Part shown: positions 1-7,889 of the stretch, piece by piece
Numbering within the stretch: the first letter of the stretch is position 1
Layout of the letters: every line of letters begins with the position of its first letter
Source: Mycobacterium sp. E183
Lineage (GTDB): Bacteria > Actinomycetota > Actinomycetes > Mycobacteriales > Mycobacteriaceae
NCBI RefSeq assembly: GCF_001667735.1
Contig: NZ_LZJN01000052.1
Location: forward strand, 1-61,146
Length of the DNA stretch: 61,146 nucleotides
Reading direction: 5' to 3'
Notes under the pieces: model-generated
Database searches by the model: none
Seen by the model: the letters and a program-made list of their open reading frames with translations, nothing else
Told to the model about the DNA's origin: nothing
Program-made: the position numbers and the translations under genes

Positions 1-48
1 CGCAGACCGCCGCCACGCTCAACGGCACGCTGGGCACCACCCGGTGGC
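1..48 (+). repeat. Exact 48-bp direct copy of internal serS sequence at window edge
   Basis: Bases 1-48 are identical to 2580-2627 inside serS (class II synthetase motif 3 region); identity stops at base 49. The copy is in the same orientation and has no start codon or flanking serS sequence. It is either the junction of a tandem duplication of about 2.58 kb, a chimeric contig end or a rearrangement breakpoint. Confidence 0.9.
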
Positions 49-1349
49 GGCGCCCCACCGTCCGCGGGCGGCGGGGCCTGCGGCGGCGCTCCGGCGTCCG
101 CGGGTGGTGGCGCCTGGGGGGCCGGCGAGTTGGTCTCGGGCGCCTGGGGCGTCACCACCGGCTGCTGGCCCGGAAGGTGCTGATTGTTCGGCGGGATCTC
201 CGGGGTGGGGCTGGCCTGGCTTTGCGGGGCCTGAGCCGGTACCTGGAGCGGTATCGGCGGGAGGGTGAGCCGCTCTTCGGGAATGTCGGGGGGCGGGACC
301 GGCGCCTGCCCGTTGATCAGCAGCTGCCCCTTGGCGCTGTTGACCAGGGTGGCCCAGCCGCCGTTGCCCAACGTCGCGCCGATGCTGCAGGCGACCTCCC
401 GGCTGCCGGCCGTCCAGCTGGCCAGCGGCACGGTGGGGTAGATCAGCGTCAGGGTGGTGGTGCGCAACTTGACCGGCGCCAGATAGGCGTCCGTCATCTT
501 GGTGCACAGGTCCTTGATGTACCCGTCCTGGTCGGCCTCGGCCGGCAGCGCGCCGGGGAACTTCTCGGCCAGGTTGACCGTGCCGGTCACCTCCATCGCG
601 TGCGGTGCCGCACACTCGACCGGAGCGTCGATCGGCTGATTGGTGGTCGGGTCGATGCCCAGGCAGGTGCCCGCCGGCCAGACCTTGGACTGGTCGACTT
701 CGGCCACCTTGCCCTTGTAGGCCTGCTGCTGATTGTTGGGGCCGGGCAGTTGCAGGCCGCACAGCATGCGGCGCTCGCCGGACTGGCGCCAGGCCCGGTC
801 ACCGGGCCACAGCAGGCTGACGATGAACTTGCTGTTGGGATCGAACTTGGGGCCCAGGTAGTTCCGGGCGGCGGACTCGCACTGCTCCTGGGTGATCTGC
901 TGGATCCGGGCGGGCGACGGCGGAGCGGCGTTGGGCCCGTATTCGGAACCGGGGAACGTCCGCATGTCGACGGACTCGGCGACTTCGAACTTGTGGTCGT
1001 CGGCGCAGCTGACGATCTTCGCCGACTCCGGGGTGGTGTCCGGCCACATCAGGCAATCACCGCTCGCGGCCTTGTTGAAGGCGGCGTCGCTCTTGTTCCC
1101 GGTGGTGGGCACCGGGTTGCCGTCGAGATAGCCGGACAATCGGCCGGGACCGGTGCCGCCGACCGGCAGCGCGGTGACAACCCCGGCGATCAGCAGGCCG
1201 CCCAGCGCGGTCAAGAGCAGGGCGCGCCGGGTGGCCTGGGCCTGCAGGCTGCGAGGCCACCGGAAGCCCGCCGGGAACCGTTGCGGCCTGGCGGCAGGGG
1301 CGTCGGCCTCCGGGGCTTCAGGGAGGTCCGTCTCGGGCGCTTGCGACAT
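1..1349 (-). CDS. Septum-formation-family membrane protein (Rv3835-like), C-terminus cut by window edge
   Basis: The frame opens at an ATG at 1349, preceded by a GGGAG ribosome site, and stays open to base 1 (449 codons visible). The N-terminus is a charged, Pro/Ala-rich cytoplasmic segment of about 40 residues (MSQAPETDLPEAPEAD), followed by one membrane helix at about residues 41-62. A cysteine-containing extracytoplasmic domain of the mycobacterial 'septum formation' family follows (motifs such as GDCLMWPD, VSCADDHKFEV, CLGIDP). The last ~100 residues are Pro/Ala/Gln-rich low-complexity sequence. It is divergent from serS, as Rv3835 is in M. tuberculosis. The final ~16 codons are antisense to a copied serS fragment, so the natural C-terminus is not in this window. 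The biochemical role is unknown; the family name is a domain label only. Confidence 0.8.
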   Translation of the reverse strand, partial: MSQAPETDLPEAPEADAPAARPQRFPAGFRWPRSLQAQATRRALLLTALGGLLIAGVVTALPVGGTGPGRLSGYLDGNPVPTTGNKSDAAFNKAASGDCLMWPDTTPESAKIVSCADDHKFEVAESVDMRTFPGSEYGPNAAPPSPARIQQITQEQCESAARNYLGPKFDPNSKFIVSLLWPGDRAWRQSGERRMLCGLQLPGPNNQQQAYKGKVAEVDQSKVWPAGTCLGIDPTTNQPIDAPVECAAPHAMEVTGTVNLAEKFPGALPAEADQDGYIKDLCTKMTDAYLAPVKLRTTTLTLIYPTVPLASWTAGSREVACSIGATLGNGGWATLVNSAKGQLLINGQAPVPPPDIPEERLTLPPIPLQVPAQAPQSQASPTPEIPPNNQHLPGQQPVVTPQAPETNSPAPQAPPPADAGAPPQAPPPADGGAPPPGGAQRAVERGGGL

Positions 1350-1458
1350 CGGCTCCCATTCTGACAGCAGCGCCTGTGCGGTGTGACAATCGTTACTGAT
1401 GTGAGTCCTGGGGTGGTCATAGGTGGGATGCTCTGCCAGCCGACCGGAGCCGAAAAAG

Positions 1459-1464
1459 TAGTCT
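1459..1464 (+). promoter_or_regulatory. Candidate -10 element for leaderless serS
   Basis: TAGTCT fits the mycobacterial TANNNT -10 consensus. It ends 7 nt before the GTG start of serS, which has no Shine-Dalgarno sequence. This is the spacing expected when transcription starts at the start codon (leaderless mRNA, common in mycobacteria). It is an inference from spacing only. Confidence 0.35.
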
Positions 1465-1471
1465 CAGGGCC

Positions 1472-2731
1472 GTGATCGACCTCAAATTGCTCCGGGAAGA
1501 CCCTGACGCCGTGCGCCGCTCCCAACTCGACCGCGGCGAGGACCCGGCGCTGGTCGACGCCCTGCTGGCGGCCGACGCCGCCCGCCGGACCGCGATCTCG
1601 TCGGCCGATGCGCTGCGGGCGGAACAGAAGTCTGCCAGCAAGAGCGTGGGCGCGGCGTCCCCCGAGGAGCGGCCGGCCAGGTTGGCGCGCGCCAAGGAAT
1701 TGGCCGAGCAGGTCAAGGCCGCCGAGACCGAGCAGGCCGAGGCCGAGGCGGCGTTCACCGCGGCGCACATGGCGATCTCCAACGTCGTGATCGAGGGGGT
1801 GCCCGCCGGCGGGGAAGACGACTACCGGGTCCTGGACCTGGTCGGCGAACCGGCTGCGCTCGAGAACCCGAAGGACCACCTGGAGCTTGGCGAGTCGCTG
1901 GGCCTCATCGACATGCAGCGCGGCGCGAAGGTGTCCGGCTCGCGCTTCTACTTTCTGACCGGGCGCGGCGCGCTGCTGCAGCTCGGGCTGCTGCAGCTGG
2001 CCCTGGGCCTGGCCGTCGAGAACGGCTTCATCCCGATGATCCCGCCGGTGCTGGTGCGCCCCGAGGTGATGGCCGGAACCGGATTCCTCGGCGCGCACGC
2101 CGACGAGATCTATCGGGTCGAAGCCGACGATCTCTATTTGGTCGGCACCTCCGAGGTGCCGCTGGCCGGCTATCACGCCGACGAGATCCTGGACCTGTCC
2201 GGCGGGCCCCTGCGGTACGCGGGCTGGTCGTCGTGTTTCCGCCGTGAGGCCGGCAGCTATGGCAAAGACACCCGCGGCATCATCCGGGTGCACCAGTTCG
2301 ACAAGGTCGAGGGGTTCGTCTACTGCATGCCGGGCGACGCGGAGGCCGAACACCAGCGGCTGCTGGGCTGGCAGCGCGAGATGCTCGCCCGCATCGAGGT
2401 GCCGTATCGCGTAATCGACGTCGCCGCGGGTGATCTCGGGTCGTCGGCCGCTCGCAAATTCGACTGCGAGGCATGGGTTCCCACGCAGGGCGCCTACCGG
2501 GAACTGACGTCGACGTCGAACTGCACCACGTTTCAGGCGCGCCGCCTTTCCACGCGCTATCGCGACGACAACGGCAAGCCGCAGACCGCCGCCACGCTCA
2601 ACGGCACGCTGGGCACCACCCGGTGGCTGGTGGCGATCCTGGAGAACCACCAGCGGCCCGACGGCAGCGTGCGGGTGCCCGACGCGCTGGTGCCCTTCGT
2701 GGGCACCGAGCTGCTCGAGCCCACCGGTTAA
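1472..2731 (+). CDS. serS: Seryl-tRNA synthetase
   Basis: A 419-residue class II aminoacyl-tRNA synthetase that charges tRNA-Ser in the cytoplasm; the length equals that of the M. tuberculosis enzyme. The N-terminal ~110 residues form the Lys/Glu/Ala-rich coiled-coil arm that contacts the tRNA. The catalytic core shows motif 2 ([20 protein letters not shown], then QFDKVE) and motif 3 ([19 protein letters not shown]). Serine/adenylate pocket residues lie in the TSEVPL and TSTSNCT segments. The start is a GTG without a ribosome site but with a -10-like hexamer 7 nt upstream, so it may be leaderless. A 48-bp piece of motif 3 recurs at the window's left edge. Confidence 0.97.
   Translation: MIDLKLLREDPDAVRRSQLDRGEDPALVDALLAADAARRTAISSADALRAEQKSASKSVGAASPEERPARLARAKELAEQVKAAETEQAEAEAAFTAAHMAISNVVIEGVPAGGEDDYRVLDLVGEPAALENPKDHLELGESLGLIDMQRGAKVSGSRFYFLTGRGALLQLGLLQLALGLAVENGFIPMIPPVLVRPEVMAGTGFLGAHADEIYRVEADDLYLVGTSEVPLAGYHADEILDLSGGPLRYAGWSSCFRREAGSYGKDTRGIIRVHQFDKVEGFVYCMPGDAEAEHQRLLGWQREMLARIEVPYRVIDVAAGDLGSSAARKFDCEAWVPTQGAYRELTSTSNCTTFQARRLSTRYRDDNGKPQTAATLNGTLGTTRWLVAILENHQRPDGSVRVPDALVPFVGTELLEPTG
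2580..2627 (+). repeat. Source copy of the 48-bp repeat, within serS motif 3
   Basis: This is identical to bases 1-48. It lies in frame in the intact serS gene and encodes part of the conserved motif 3, so this is the parental copy and the one at the edge is the displaced copy. Confidence 0.9.
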
Positions 2732-2757
2732 CGGGTGCTGCGGTTCGCCACCATTTG

Positions 2758-3564
2758 CTAGGGCGCCTTCGCGATCGCCCGGCCCGGCGTGTGTCCGAAG
2801 GCCCGCCGGTAGGTGTCGATGAAGGCACTCGCTGTGGCCCAACCACATTCGGATGCCACCGATGTGACGTCACGGCGCTCGGCGAGCAACACCAGGGCGC
2901 GCTGCAGGCGGAGCTGGGTGCGCCATTGCAGGAAGGTCATCGAAAGCTCGTCGCGGAACAGGCGGCTCAGGGTGCGTTGGCTGATTCCGATCCGCCGGGC
3001 GAGCTGTTGCAACGTCAACGGCGCGGATAGGTTGGCGGCGATCAACGCGCACGCCTCGCGGAGCCGGGCGTCGACCGGTGTCGGAATCCACAGCGGCTCA
3101 CCGGGACCGGCCGCCTGCACCTGGTCATGCAGCACCCCCAACATTCGATGGTGCTCGCCGGTGTCGGTTCCGGCGGCCCGTGAACACGCGATGATGAGTT
3201 CGCGCATCAAGGGGTTGACCGCCAGCACCGCCGGCCCCGCGGGACCACGACGGTAGCGGCGTGGGTCCAGCGCCACACCGTGAAATTGCGTGTGGTCGTG
3301 GAACGTATGTTCATGCCAGCAGCCCGCCGGTATCCAGATCGCCCGATTCGCCGGCGTGATCCAGGTGCCCGCCGGGGTGGTGACCGAGACCGCGCCCGAG
3401 GACGGGTAGACGATCTGGTGCAGGGGGTGTCGGTGCCGCTCGATGCGGGTCCCCGGCGCCAGCGCCTGCGACGAGGTCGCGGGCCCGTGGTGGCCGATTT
3501 CCGACATAACACGGCAGAATATCGGAAGCACGCAGTGTGTGCGACCGCCTAGCGTGGCCGTCAT
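2758..3564 (-). CDS. AraC-family transcriptional regulator (Rv3833-like)
   Basis: A 268-residue regulator. Residues ~30-130 form a cupin-like AraC-binding domain (His-rich entry RIERHRHPLHQIVYP). Residues ~175-265 hold two helix-turn-helix units (LTLQQLARRIGISQRTLSRL and VTSVASECGWATASAFIDTY), ending in the usual FGHTPGRA signature. The effector is unknown. The longest start (ATG at 3564) overlaps the start of the divergent methyltransferase within one CATG. An internal ATG at 3507 (MSEIGHHG) would leave a 55-bp spacer and is a credible alternative. It lies convergent to serS with a 26-bp gap. Confidence 0.88.
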   Translation of the reverse strand: MTATLGGRTHCVLPIFCRVMSEIGHHGPATSSQALAPGTRIERHRHPLHQIVYPSSGAVSVTTPAGTWITPANRAIWIPAGCWHEHTFHDHTQFHGVALDPRRYRRGPAGPAVLAVNPLMRELIIACSRAAGTDTGEHHRMLGVLHDQVQAAGPGEPLWIPTPVDARLREACALIAANLSAPLTLQQLARRIGISQRTLSRLFRDELSMTFLQWRTQLRLQRALVLLAERRDVTSVASECGWATASAFIDTYRRAFGHTPGRAIAKAP

Positions 3565-4132
3565 GGCGATGAATCTCTTGCACCGGCGGCGCTGCAGCTC
3601 GGTGGGCTGGGAGAAGGCGGTGGCCGATCAGCTGCTGCCGTGGGCGTTGGACGGCGTCGAATTGGGCTCTCGCACTTTGGAAATCGGCCCGGGATACGGC
3701 GCGACGACGCTCGCCCTGCTGGATAGGGCGAATTCGCTCACCGCCATCGAGGTCGATGCCGCAATGGCCGAGCGTTTGCAGCGCCGCTACGGCGACCGAG
3801 CCCGCATCATCCACGGCGACGGCACCGCCACCGGGCTTCCCGCCGACCACTTCAGCTCGGTGGTGTGCTTCACGATGCTGCACCACGTTCCCGGCATCGA
3901 ATTGCAGGACCGGCTTTTCGCCGAAGCCTTCCGGGTGCTGCAGCCGGGCGGGACCTTCGCCGGTAGCGACGGCGTCCCGTCCCTGACCTTCCGGCTGCTC
4001 CACGTCGCCGACACCTACAACCCGATCGCGCCGAAGGATCTGCGCGCGCGGCTGCTCAAGGCGGGCTTCGCGGACGTGCAGGTCGACCCGTCGGGGCGGC
4101 GGCAACGGTGGCGCGCCAGCAAACCGACCTGA
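3563..4132 (+). CDS. SAM-dependent class I methyltransferase (Rv3832c-like)
   Basis: A 189-residue methyltransferase. Motif I is EIGPGYGATT, followed by an acidic ribose-binding residue in AIEVDAAMAE, then GDGTATGLP and the hydrophobic strand FSSVVCFTMLHH; this is the Rossmann-like Methyltransf_11 layout. The substrate cannot be read from the sequence. The start was placed at ATG 3563 (MAMNLLHRRR); a second ATG lies two codons on. Upstream in-frame codons run antisense through araC and are unlikely to be translated. It is divergent from the AraC gene, a typical pairing of regulator and target, though no operator was recognised. Confidence 0.85.
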   Translation: MAMNLLHRRRCSSVGWEKAVADQLLPWALDGVELGSRTLEIGPGYGATTLALLDRANSLTAIEVDAAMAERLQRRYGDRARIIHGDGTATGLPADHFSSVVCFTMLHHVPGIELQDRLFAEAFRVLQPGGTFAGSDGVPSLTFRLLHVADTYNPIAPKDLRARLLKAGFADVQVDPSGRRQRWRASKPT

Positions 4133-4157
4133 GCGCGGACTGCCGCTCGGGGACCGA

Positions 4158-4739
4158 TCAGTCACCGATGCTGGCGAAGGTGGGGCTGCCCGGCTCGAGC
4201 GGCACCCGGGCGGCACGCGCGGTGAAGCTGATCGCGTGGTACCACCCGCACAGCATCGTGAGGTCGAGAATCTCGCACTCGTCGAACTCGCCGCGCAGCG
4301 CCGTCCACAGGGCGTCGTCGATGTCGCGACGGTCGCAGAGCGAGTCCACGGCCCGCACGAGAAGGCGATCTCGTTCGGCCGTCCAGCACGAATCGTCGGC
4401 GCCGCCCTGGGTCAAAGAGCGGACCTGCTCGCGATCGAGGCGCGCCTTCTCTGCGAAAAACGCGACGTGCACGCCCCATTCGTACTCACAGCCGCAGCGA
4501 GCGCAGGTGCGGTCGATCACGATTTCACGATCACGAAGGGACAGCGACAACGCGCGGCTGAGTTCGTAACCGCCCCAGAGCGTCATTGCCTCTGCCATGG
4601 GCATGTTGTGCACCAGGGTGCGAAACAGGGCGATCGGCGGCACGTTCGGCGGCATCATCTTCTGAAGTTGTGCCGCCACTGCGTCCTCGTACGGCGGGTC
4701 GAGGACACCGATGCGAGGCGTTACTATTTCCGTAACCAT
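4158..4739 (-). CDS. AhpD-like / carboxymuconolactone decarboxylase family protein
   Basis: A 193-residue all-helical CMD-family protein. The diagnostic redox motif is CARCGCEYEWGVH, a CxxC followed by the conserved His, as in AhpD-type peroxidase partners. Helical segments before it (TLVHNMPMAEAMTLWGGYEL) and after it match the family fold. ATG 4739 is preferred over a TTG two codons upstream at 4745. The start overlaps that of the divergent HxlR regulator. The pairing suggests a redox- or electrophile-responsive detoxification gene controlled by HxlR; that is inference. I know of no counterpart between Rv3831 and Rv3832c in M. tuberculosis, so it looks accessory. Confidence 0.82.
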   Translation of the reverse strand: MVTEIVTPRIGVLDPPYEDAVAAQLQKMMPPNVPPIALFRTLVHNMPMAEAMTLWGGYELSRALSLSLRDREIVIDRTCARCGCEYEWGVHVAFFAEKARLDREQVRSLTQGGADDSCWTAERDRLLVRAVDSLCDRRDIDDALWTALRGEFDECEILDLTMLCGWYHAISFTARAARVPLEPGSPTFASIGD

Positions 4740-4763
4740 GGACAAGAAAGCTACGTTACGGAA
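4728..4763. promoter_or_regulatory. Inverted repeat spanning both start codons of the AhpD-like/HxlR pair
   Basis: The 9-bp arms TTCCGTAAC (4728-4736) and GTTACGGAA (4755-4763) are perfect complements separated by 18 bp. A further half-site, GTTAC at 4720-4724, pairs with GTAAC at 4732-4736. The repeat brackets the overlapping divergent ATGs (CATG at 4737-4740). It is a likely operator for the adjacent HxlR protein acting on both genes. Confidence 0.5.
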
Positions 4764-5100
4764 TCCGAAACGTCAATCGGTGGCTCGGCCGGGGCGGCCG
4801 GTGCGGGGGTCGACAACCGGGCGCCCGCTCATGGCGGCCCTGGATCTCCTGGGGCGGCGCTGGTCGTTGCGGATCCTGTGGGAGCTTCGCGACGGTCCGC
4901 TGGGAGCGCGGGCTTTGCGGGAGCGCTGCGACGGCATGTCCCCCAGCGTTTTGTATGACCGGCTCGGCGAACTGACGGACGCGGGCCTGGTGGTCCAGCG
5001 CGCCGACCAGTGTTACGAGCTCGGCGAGGCCGGCCTGTCGCTGGGCGAGGCCCTCGATCCGCTGGACCGGTGGGCCCGCCGCTGGGCGGAGGGGACCTAG
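4738..5100 (+). CDS. HxlR-family winged-helix transcriptional regulator
   Basis: A 120-residue regulator from ATG 4738 (MDKKATLRNPKR). The HxlR domain covers residues ~30-115: MAALDLLGRRWSLRILWEL (first helices), GPLGARALRERCDGMSPSVL (recognition region) and LYDRLGELTDAGLVVQR (wing). There is no cysteine near the N-terminus of the kind used by thiol-sensing relatives. GTG codons at about 4780 and 4801 are alternative starts that would remove the overlap with the divergent AhpD-like gene. It probably represses that gene and itself through the inverted repeat at 4728-4763. Confidence 0.85.
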   Translation: MDKKATLRNPKRQSVARPGRPVRGSTTGRPLMAALDLLGRRWSLRILWELRDGPLGARALRERCDGMSPSVLYDRLGELTDAGLVVQRADQCYELGEAGLSLGEALDPLDRWARRWAEGT

Positions 5101-5582
5101 GCGTCCACCGTCTCGCGGGCCTGCTCGTGCCGGCGCTGCCGCTCCATGGTGGCGAAGTAGAAGGCGAACGCGAACGCAAAGCTGGTGAACAGGCTGGAGA
5201 CGAAGTACAGCCACGGGTGCTTGAACCCACGGCGATAGCCGTCCACGATCGTAAACAGCGGCAGCAGAACCACATTCGCGATCGTGTAGTCCTGGCTGGC
5301 GGAGGACGCGGCCGGGTTGGTGAACATCAGCCTGATGTACTCGGCCCAGCTGCCGTGCTCGCCCCACAGCGGGTTGGTGGACCCGTGCGAATACTGCGAG
5401 ACGTAGGTGATGTTGAAGTACCAGCCCAGCGCGACCGACGCGATCCCGACCAGGTAGTAGACGCACTCCAGCGGGGAGAACAACGGACCCCCGGCCGGCC
5501 GGGCGAAGACCTTCGAGTTCGCGGCGACGATCCAGCCGATGACAGTGAGCCCGAGAACTGCATGCACAAGAAGCGAGACCAT
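5097..5582 (-). CDS. DUF2834-like four-helix membrane protein (Rv3831 position)
   Basis: From ATG 5582 this gives 161 residues with about four membrane helices: MVSLLVHAVLGLTVIGWIVA, the YYLVGIASVALGWYFNITYV region, YTIANVVLLPLFTIVDGY, and the long aromatic helix near FVSSLFTSFAFAFAFYFATM. The tail is charged. The frame could extend upstream to 5627, but that would run across the operator at 5609-5630, so the internal ATG is preferred. The C-terminus overlaps the convergent HxlR stop by 4 bp. It is divergent from the TetR gene with a shared operator. Function is unknown; a small-molecule or lipid-linked role is a guess. Confidence 0.7.
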   Translation of the reverse strand: MVSLLVHAVLGLTVIGWIVAANSKVFARPAGGPLFSPLECVYYLVGIASVALGWYFNITYVSQYSHGSTNPLWGEHGSWAEYIRLMFTNPAASSASQDYTIANVVLLPLFTIVDGYRRGFKHPWLYFVSSLFTSFAFAFAFYFATMERQRRHEQARETVDA

Positions 5583-5608
5583 GGCCGCAGTCTCACCCGG
5601 CACCCAAA

Positions 5609-5630
5609 GTTTTGTCAATACTGACAAAAG
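5609..5630. promoter_or_regulatory. TetR operator palindrome, copy 1
   Basis: The arms TTTTGTCA (5610-5617) and TGACAAAA (5622-5629) are perfect inverted repeats around the 4-bp spacer ATAC. The site lies between the divergent starts of the DUF2834-like gene (5582) and tetR (5654). A near-identical palindrome occurs at 6266-6287. Confidence 0.65.
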
Positions 5631-5653
5631 GCGGTTTGGGGTAACTTACTTGC

Positions 5654-6277
5654 ATGGTCAGGCCGGCACAGACGGCGCGCAGCGAACGCACTCGTGAGGC
5701 GTTGCGCCAGGCCGCCATGGTGCGCTTCCTGGCGCAGGGGGTCGAGGACACGTCGGCCGAACAGATCGCGGCCGACGCCGGAGTCTCCCTGCGCACCTTC
5801 TATCGGCACTTCAGCTCCAAGCACGATCTGCTGTTTGCCGACTACACCGGGCTGAACTGGTTTCGCGCGGCGCTGGACGCCAGACCCGCTGACGAACCGC
5901 TCATCGATTCCGTTCAGTCGGCTATCTTCGCGTTTCCCTATGACGTTGAGGCCGTGGCGAAGATCGCCGCGATGCGAGGCGGGGAGCTCGACCAGGACCG
6001 CATCCATCGCCACATTCGCGACGTCCAGGCCGACCTCGCCGACGCCATCGAGGCGCAACTGGATCGGCGTAGCTGCACGGCCCCGCGCAAGCCCGATGCG
6101 CGGCTGCGCATCACCGTGACGGCCCGCTGCATCGCCGCCGCGGTGTTCGGTGCGATGGAGGCCTGGATGGTTGGCGAGGAGCGGTCGCTCGGAGAGCTGG
6201 CGCGGATGTCGCACGTCGCGCTGGAATCGCTGAGGGAGGGTATCTCCGGTACCTGGGTCAGCACAGTTTCGTCATAA
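5654..6277 (+). CDS. TetR-family transcriptional regulator (Rv3830c-like)
   Basis: A 207-residue protein. The N-terminal DNA-binding domain (residues ~8-55) reads RTREALRQAAMVRFLAQGVE, then TSAEQIAADAGVSLRTFYRHFSS, a clear TetR helix-turn-helix. The C-terminal ligand/dimer domain is variable and contains a long helix pair near AVFGAMEAWMVGEERSLGEL. The ligand is unknown. Matching palindromes at 5609-5630 and 6266-6287 imply control of its own divergent promoter and of the following oxidoreductase. The second site includes the tetR stop codon. Confidence 0.9.
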   Translation: MVRPAQTARSERTREALRQAAMVRFLAQGVEDTSAEQIAADAGVSLRTFYRHFSSKHDLLFADYTGLNWFRAALDARPADEPLIDSVQSAIFAFPYDVEAVAKIAAMRGGELDQDRIHRHIRDVQADLADAIEAQLDRRSCTAPRKPDARLRITVTARCIAAAVFGAMEAWMVGEERSLGELARMSHVALESLREGISGTWVSTVSS

Positions 6278-6287
6278 TTGACAAAAC
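6266..6287. promoter_or_regulatory. TetR operator palindrome, copy 2
   Basis: The arms GTTTCGTCA (6266-6274) and TGACAAAAC (6279-6287) flank TAAT and have one arm mismatch. The site repeats copy 1 closely. It overlaps the tetR stop codon and ends 39 bp before the oxidoreductase start, so that gene may have its own TetR-controlled promoter. Confidence 0.6.
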
Positions 6288-6326
6288 TTTGACCGCATGC
6301 CAGCCTGCTGTGCGGGAGGTCAGGAC

Positions 6327-7889
6327 ATGTCTGATTACGACGCGATAGTTATCGGTGCCGGGCACAACGGCCTGGCGGCCGCGGTGCTGCTGCAGAAGGC
6401 GGGATTGCGCACGGTGTGCCTGGATTCCAAGCTGTACGCCGGTGGCATGGCGTCCACGGTGGAGCTCTTCGACGGGTACCGCTTCGAGATCGCCGGCTCG
6501 GTCCAGTTCCCCACCTCGACGGTGGTCGTCGAGGAGCTCGGCCTGGACACCCTGCCGACGATCGACCTCGACGTGATGTCGGTGGCGGTGCGCGGCGTCG
6601 GGGACGACCCGCTGATCCAGTACAGCGACCCGATCAAGTTGTTCACCCACCTCAACGAGGTGCACGGGGCGGACGCCGTCAACGGGATGGCGGGGATGAT
6701 GGCCTGGGCTCAGGCCCCCACGCGGGCGCTGGGCAGGTTCGAGGCGGGAACCGAGCCCAAGACGTTCGACGAGATGTATGCCTGCGCCACAAACGAATTC
6801 GAGCGCTCAGCCATCGATGACATGCTCTTCGGTTCGGTCACCGACGTGCTGGACCGTTACCTTCCCGACCGCGAAAAGCACGGCGCGCTGCGCGGATCGA
6901 TGACCGTGCTGGCCGTCAACACCTTGTATCGCGGGCCGGCCACCCCGGGCAGCGCGGCCGCGCTCGCCTTCGGCTTGGGTGTCCCGGACGGCGACACCAT
7001 GCAGATGAAGAAACTGCGCGGCGGTATCGGGGCGCTCACCTCGCACCTGGGCGAGCTGCTGGAAAGCCACGGCGGGGAAGTCCGGCTGCGCTCCAAGGTG
7101 ACCGAGATCCTGGTCGCCGACGGGCGGGTGCGCGGGGTGCGCACCGAGGCCGGCGAGGAGTTGACCGCCCCGATTGTCGTCTCCGGCATCGCGCCCGACG
7201 TCACCGTCAACGACCTGATCGACCCGGCCCTGCTGCCCGCCGACATTCGGGAGCGATTTGCCCGGACCGACCATCGGGGCAGCTACCTGCAGATGCACTT
7301 CGCGCTGGAGGAGGCGCCGGAGTTCGCCGCGCCCTACGAGGCGCTCAACGACCCGGCGATGCAGGCATCCATCGGCCTGTTCTGCACGCCGGAGGAGGTT
7401 CAGCAGCAGTGGGAGGACTGCCGCCGCGGAATCGTGCCGGCCGACCCCACCGTGGTGTTGCAGATTCCGACGCAGAACGACCCGGACCTGGCCCCCGAGG
7501 GCAAGCACGCCGCCTCGGCGTTCGCGCTGTGGTTCCCGATCGAGGGTGGCGCCGACTATGGCGACGCGAAGGTCGAGATGGGCCAGCGCGTGATCGACAA
7601 GATCACCCGATTGGCGCCGAACTTCGAGCGCAGCATCATCCGGCACACCACCTTCACCCCCAAGCACATGGGCGTGATGTTCGGCGCCCCGGGAGGCGAT
7701 TACTGCCATGGACTGCTGAGCTCGGATCAGATCGGGCCGAACCGCCCCGGCCCCAAGGGCTTTCGCGGTCAGCCGATCCCCATCGAAGGGCTGTACCTGG
7801 GCAGCGCCGGCTGCCACGGGGGGCCGGGCATCACCTTCACGCCCGGCTACAACGCGGCGCGCCGGGCGCTCGAAGAGCGCACGGCCTGA
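6327..7889 (+). CDS. FAD-dependent phytoene-dehydrogenase-like oxidoreductase (Rv3829c-like)
   Basis: A 520-residue protein. ATG 6327 was chosen because GGGAGGT lies 7 nt upstream. The N-terminal Rossmann dinucleotide motif is VIGAGHNGLAAAVLLQKAG with the acidic ribose-binding position after it (CLDSKLYAGGMAST). The C-terminus has the carotenoid/phytoene dehydrogenase signature GLYLGSAGCHGGPGITFTPG followed by NAARRALEE, which closes the FAD site. The substrate is unknown: the family covers carotenoid desaturases, retinol saturases and lipid oxidoreductases. It is likely TetR-regulated, through the operator just upstream. The equivalent M. tuberculosis gene is annotated only as a dehydrogenase. 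Confidence 0.88.
   Translation: MSDYDAIVIGAGHNGLAAAVLLQKAGLRTVCLDSKLYAGGMASTVELFDGYRFEIAGSVQFPTSTVVVEELGLDTLPTIDLDVMSVAVRGVGDDPLIQYSDPIKLFTHLNEVHGADAVNGMAGMMAWAQAPTRALGRFEAGTEPKTFDEMYACATNEFERSAIDDMLFGSVTDVLDRYLPDREKHGALRGSMTVLAVNTLYRGPATPGSAAALAFGLGVPDGDTMQMKKLRGGIGALTSHLGELLESHGGEVRLRSKVTEILVADGRVRGVRTEAGEELTAPIVVSGIAPDVTVNDLIDPALLPADIRERFARTDHRGSYLQMHFALEEAPEFAAPYEALNDPAMQASIGLFCTPEEVQQQWEDCRRGIVPADPTVVLQIPTQNDPDLAPEGKHAASAFALWFPIEGGADYGDAKVEMGQRVIDKITRLAPNFERSIIRHTTFTPKHMGVMFGAPGGDYCHGLLSSDQIGPNRPGPKGFRGQPIPIEGLYLGSAGCHGGPGITFTPGYNAARRALEERTA

Noticed and set aside
177..1364. 395-codon plus-strand frame over the septum-formation-like gene
   Set aside because: The minus-strand frame has a family domain, a membrane helix and a ribosome site. 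The plus-strand frame is Arg/Gly-rich shadow translation.
5583..5627. Longer N-terminus of the DUF2834-like protein from 5627
   Set aside because: It would translate through the TetR operator. The shorter start places the first membrane helix at the N-terminus as expected.
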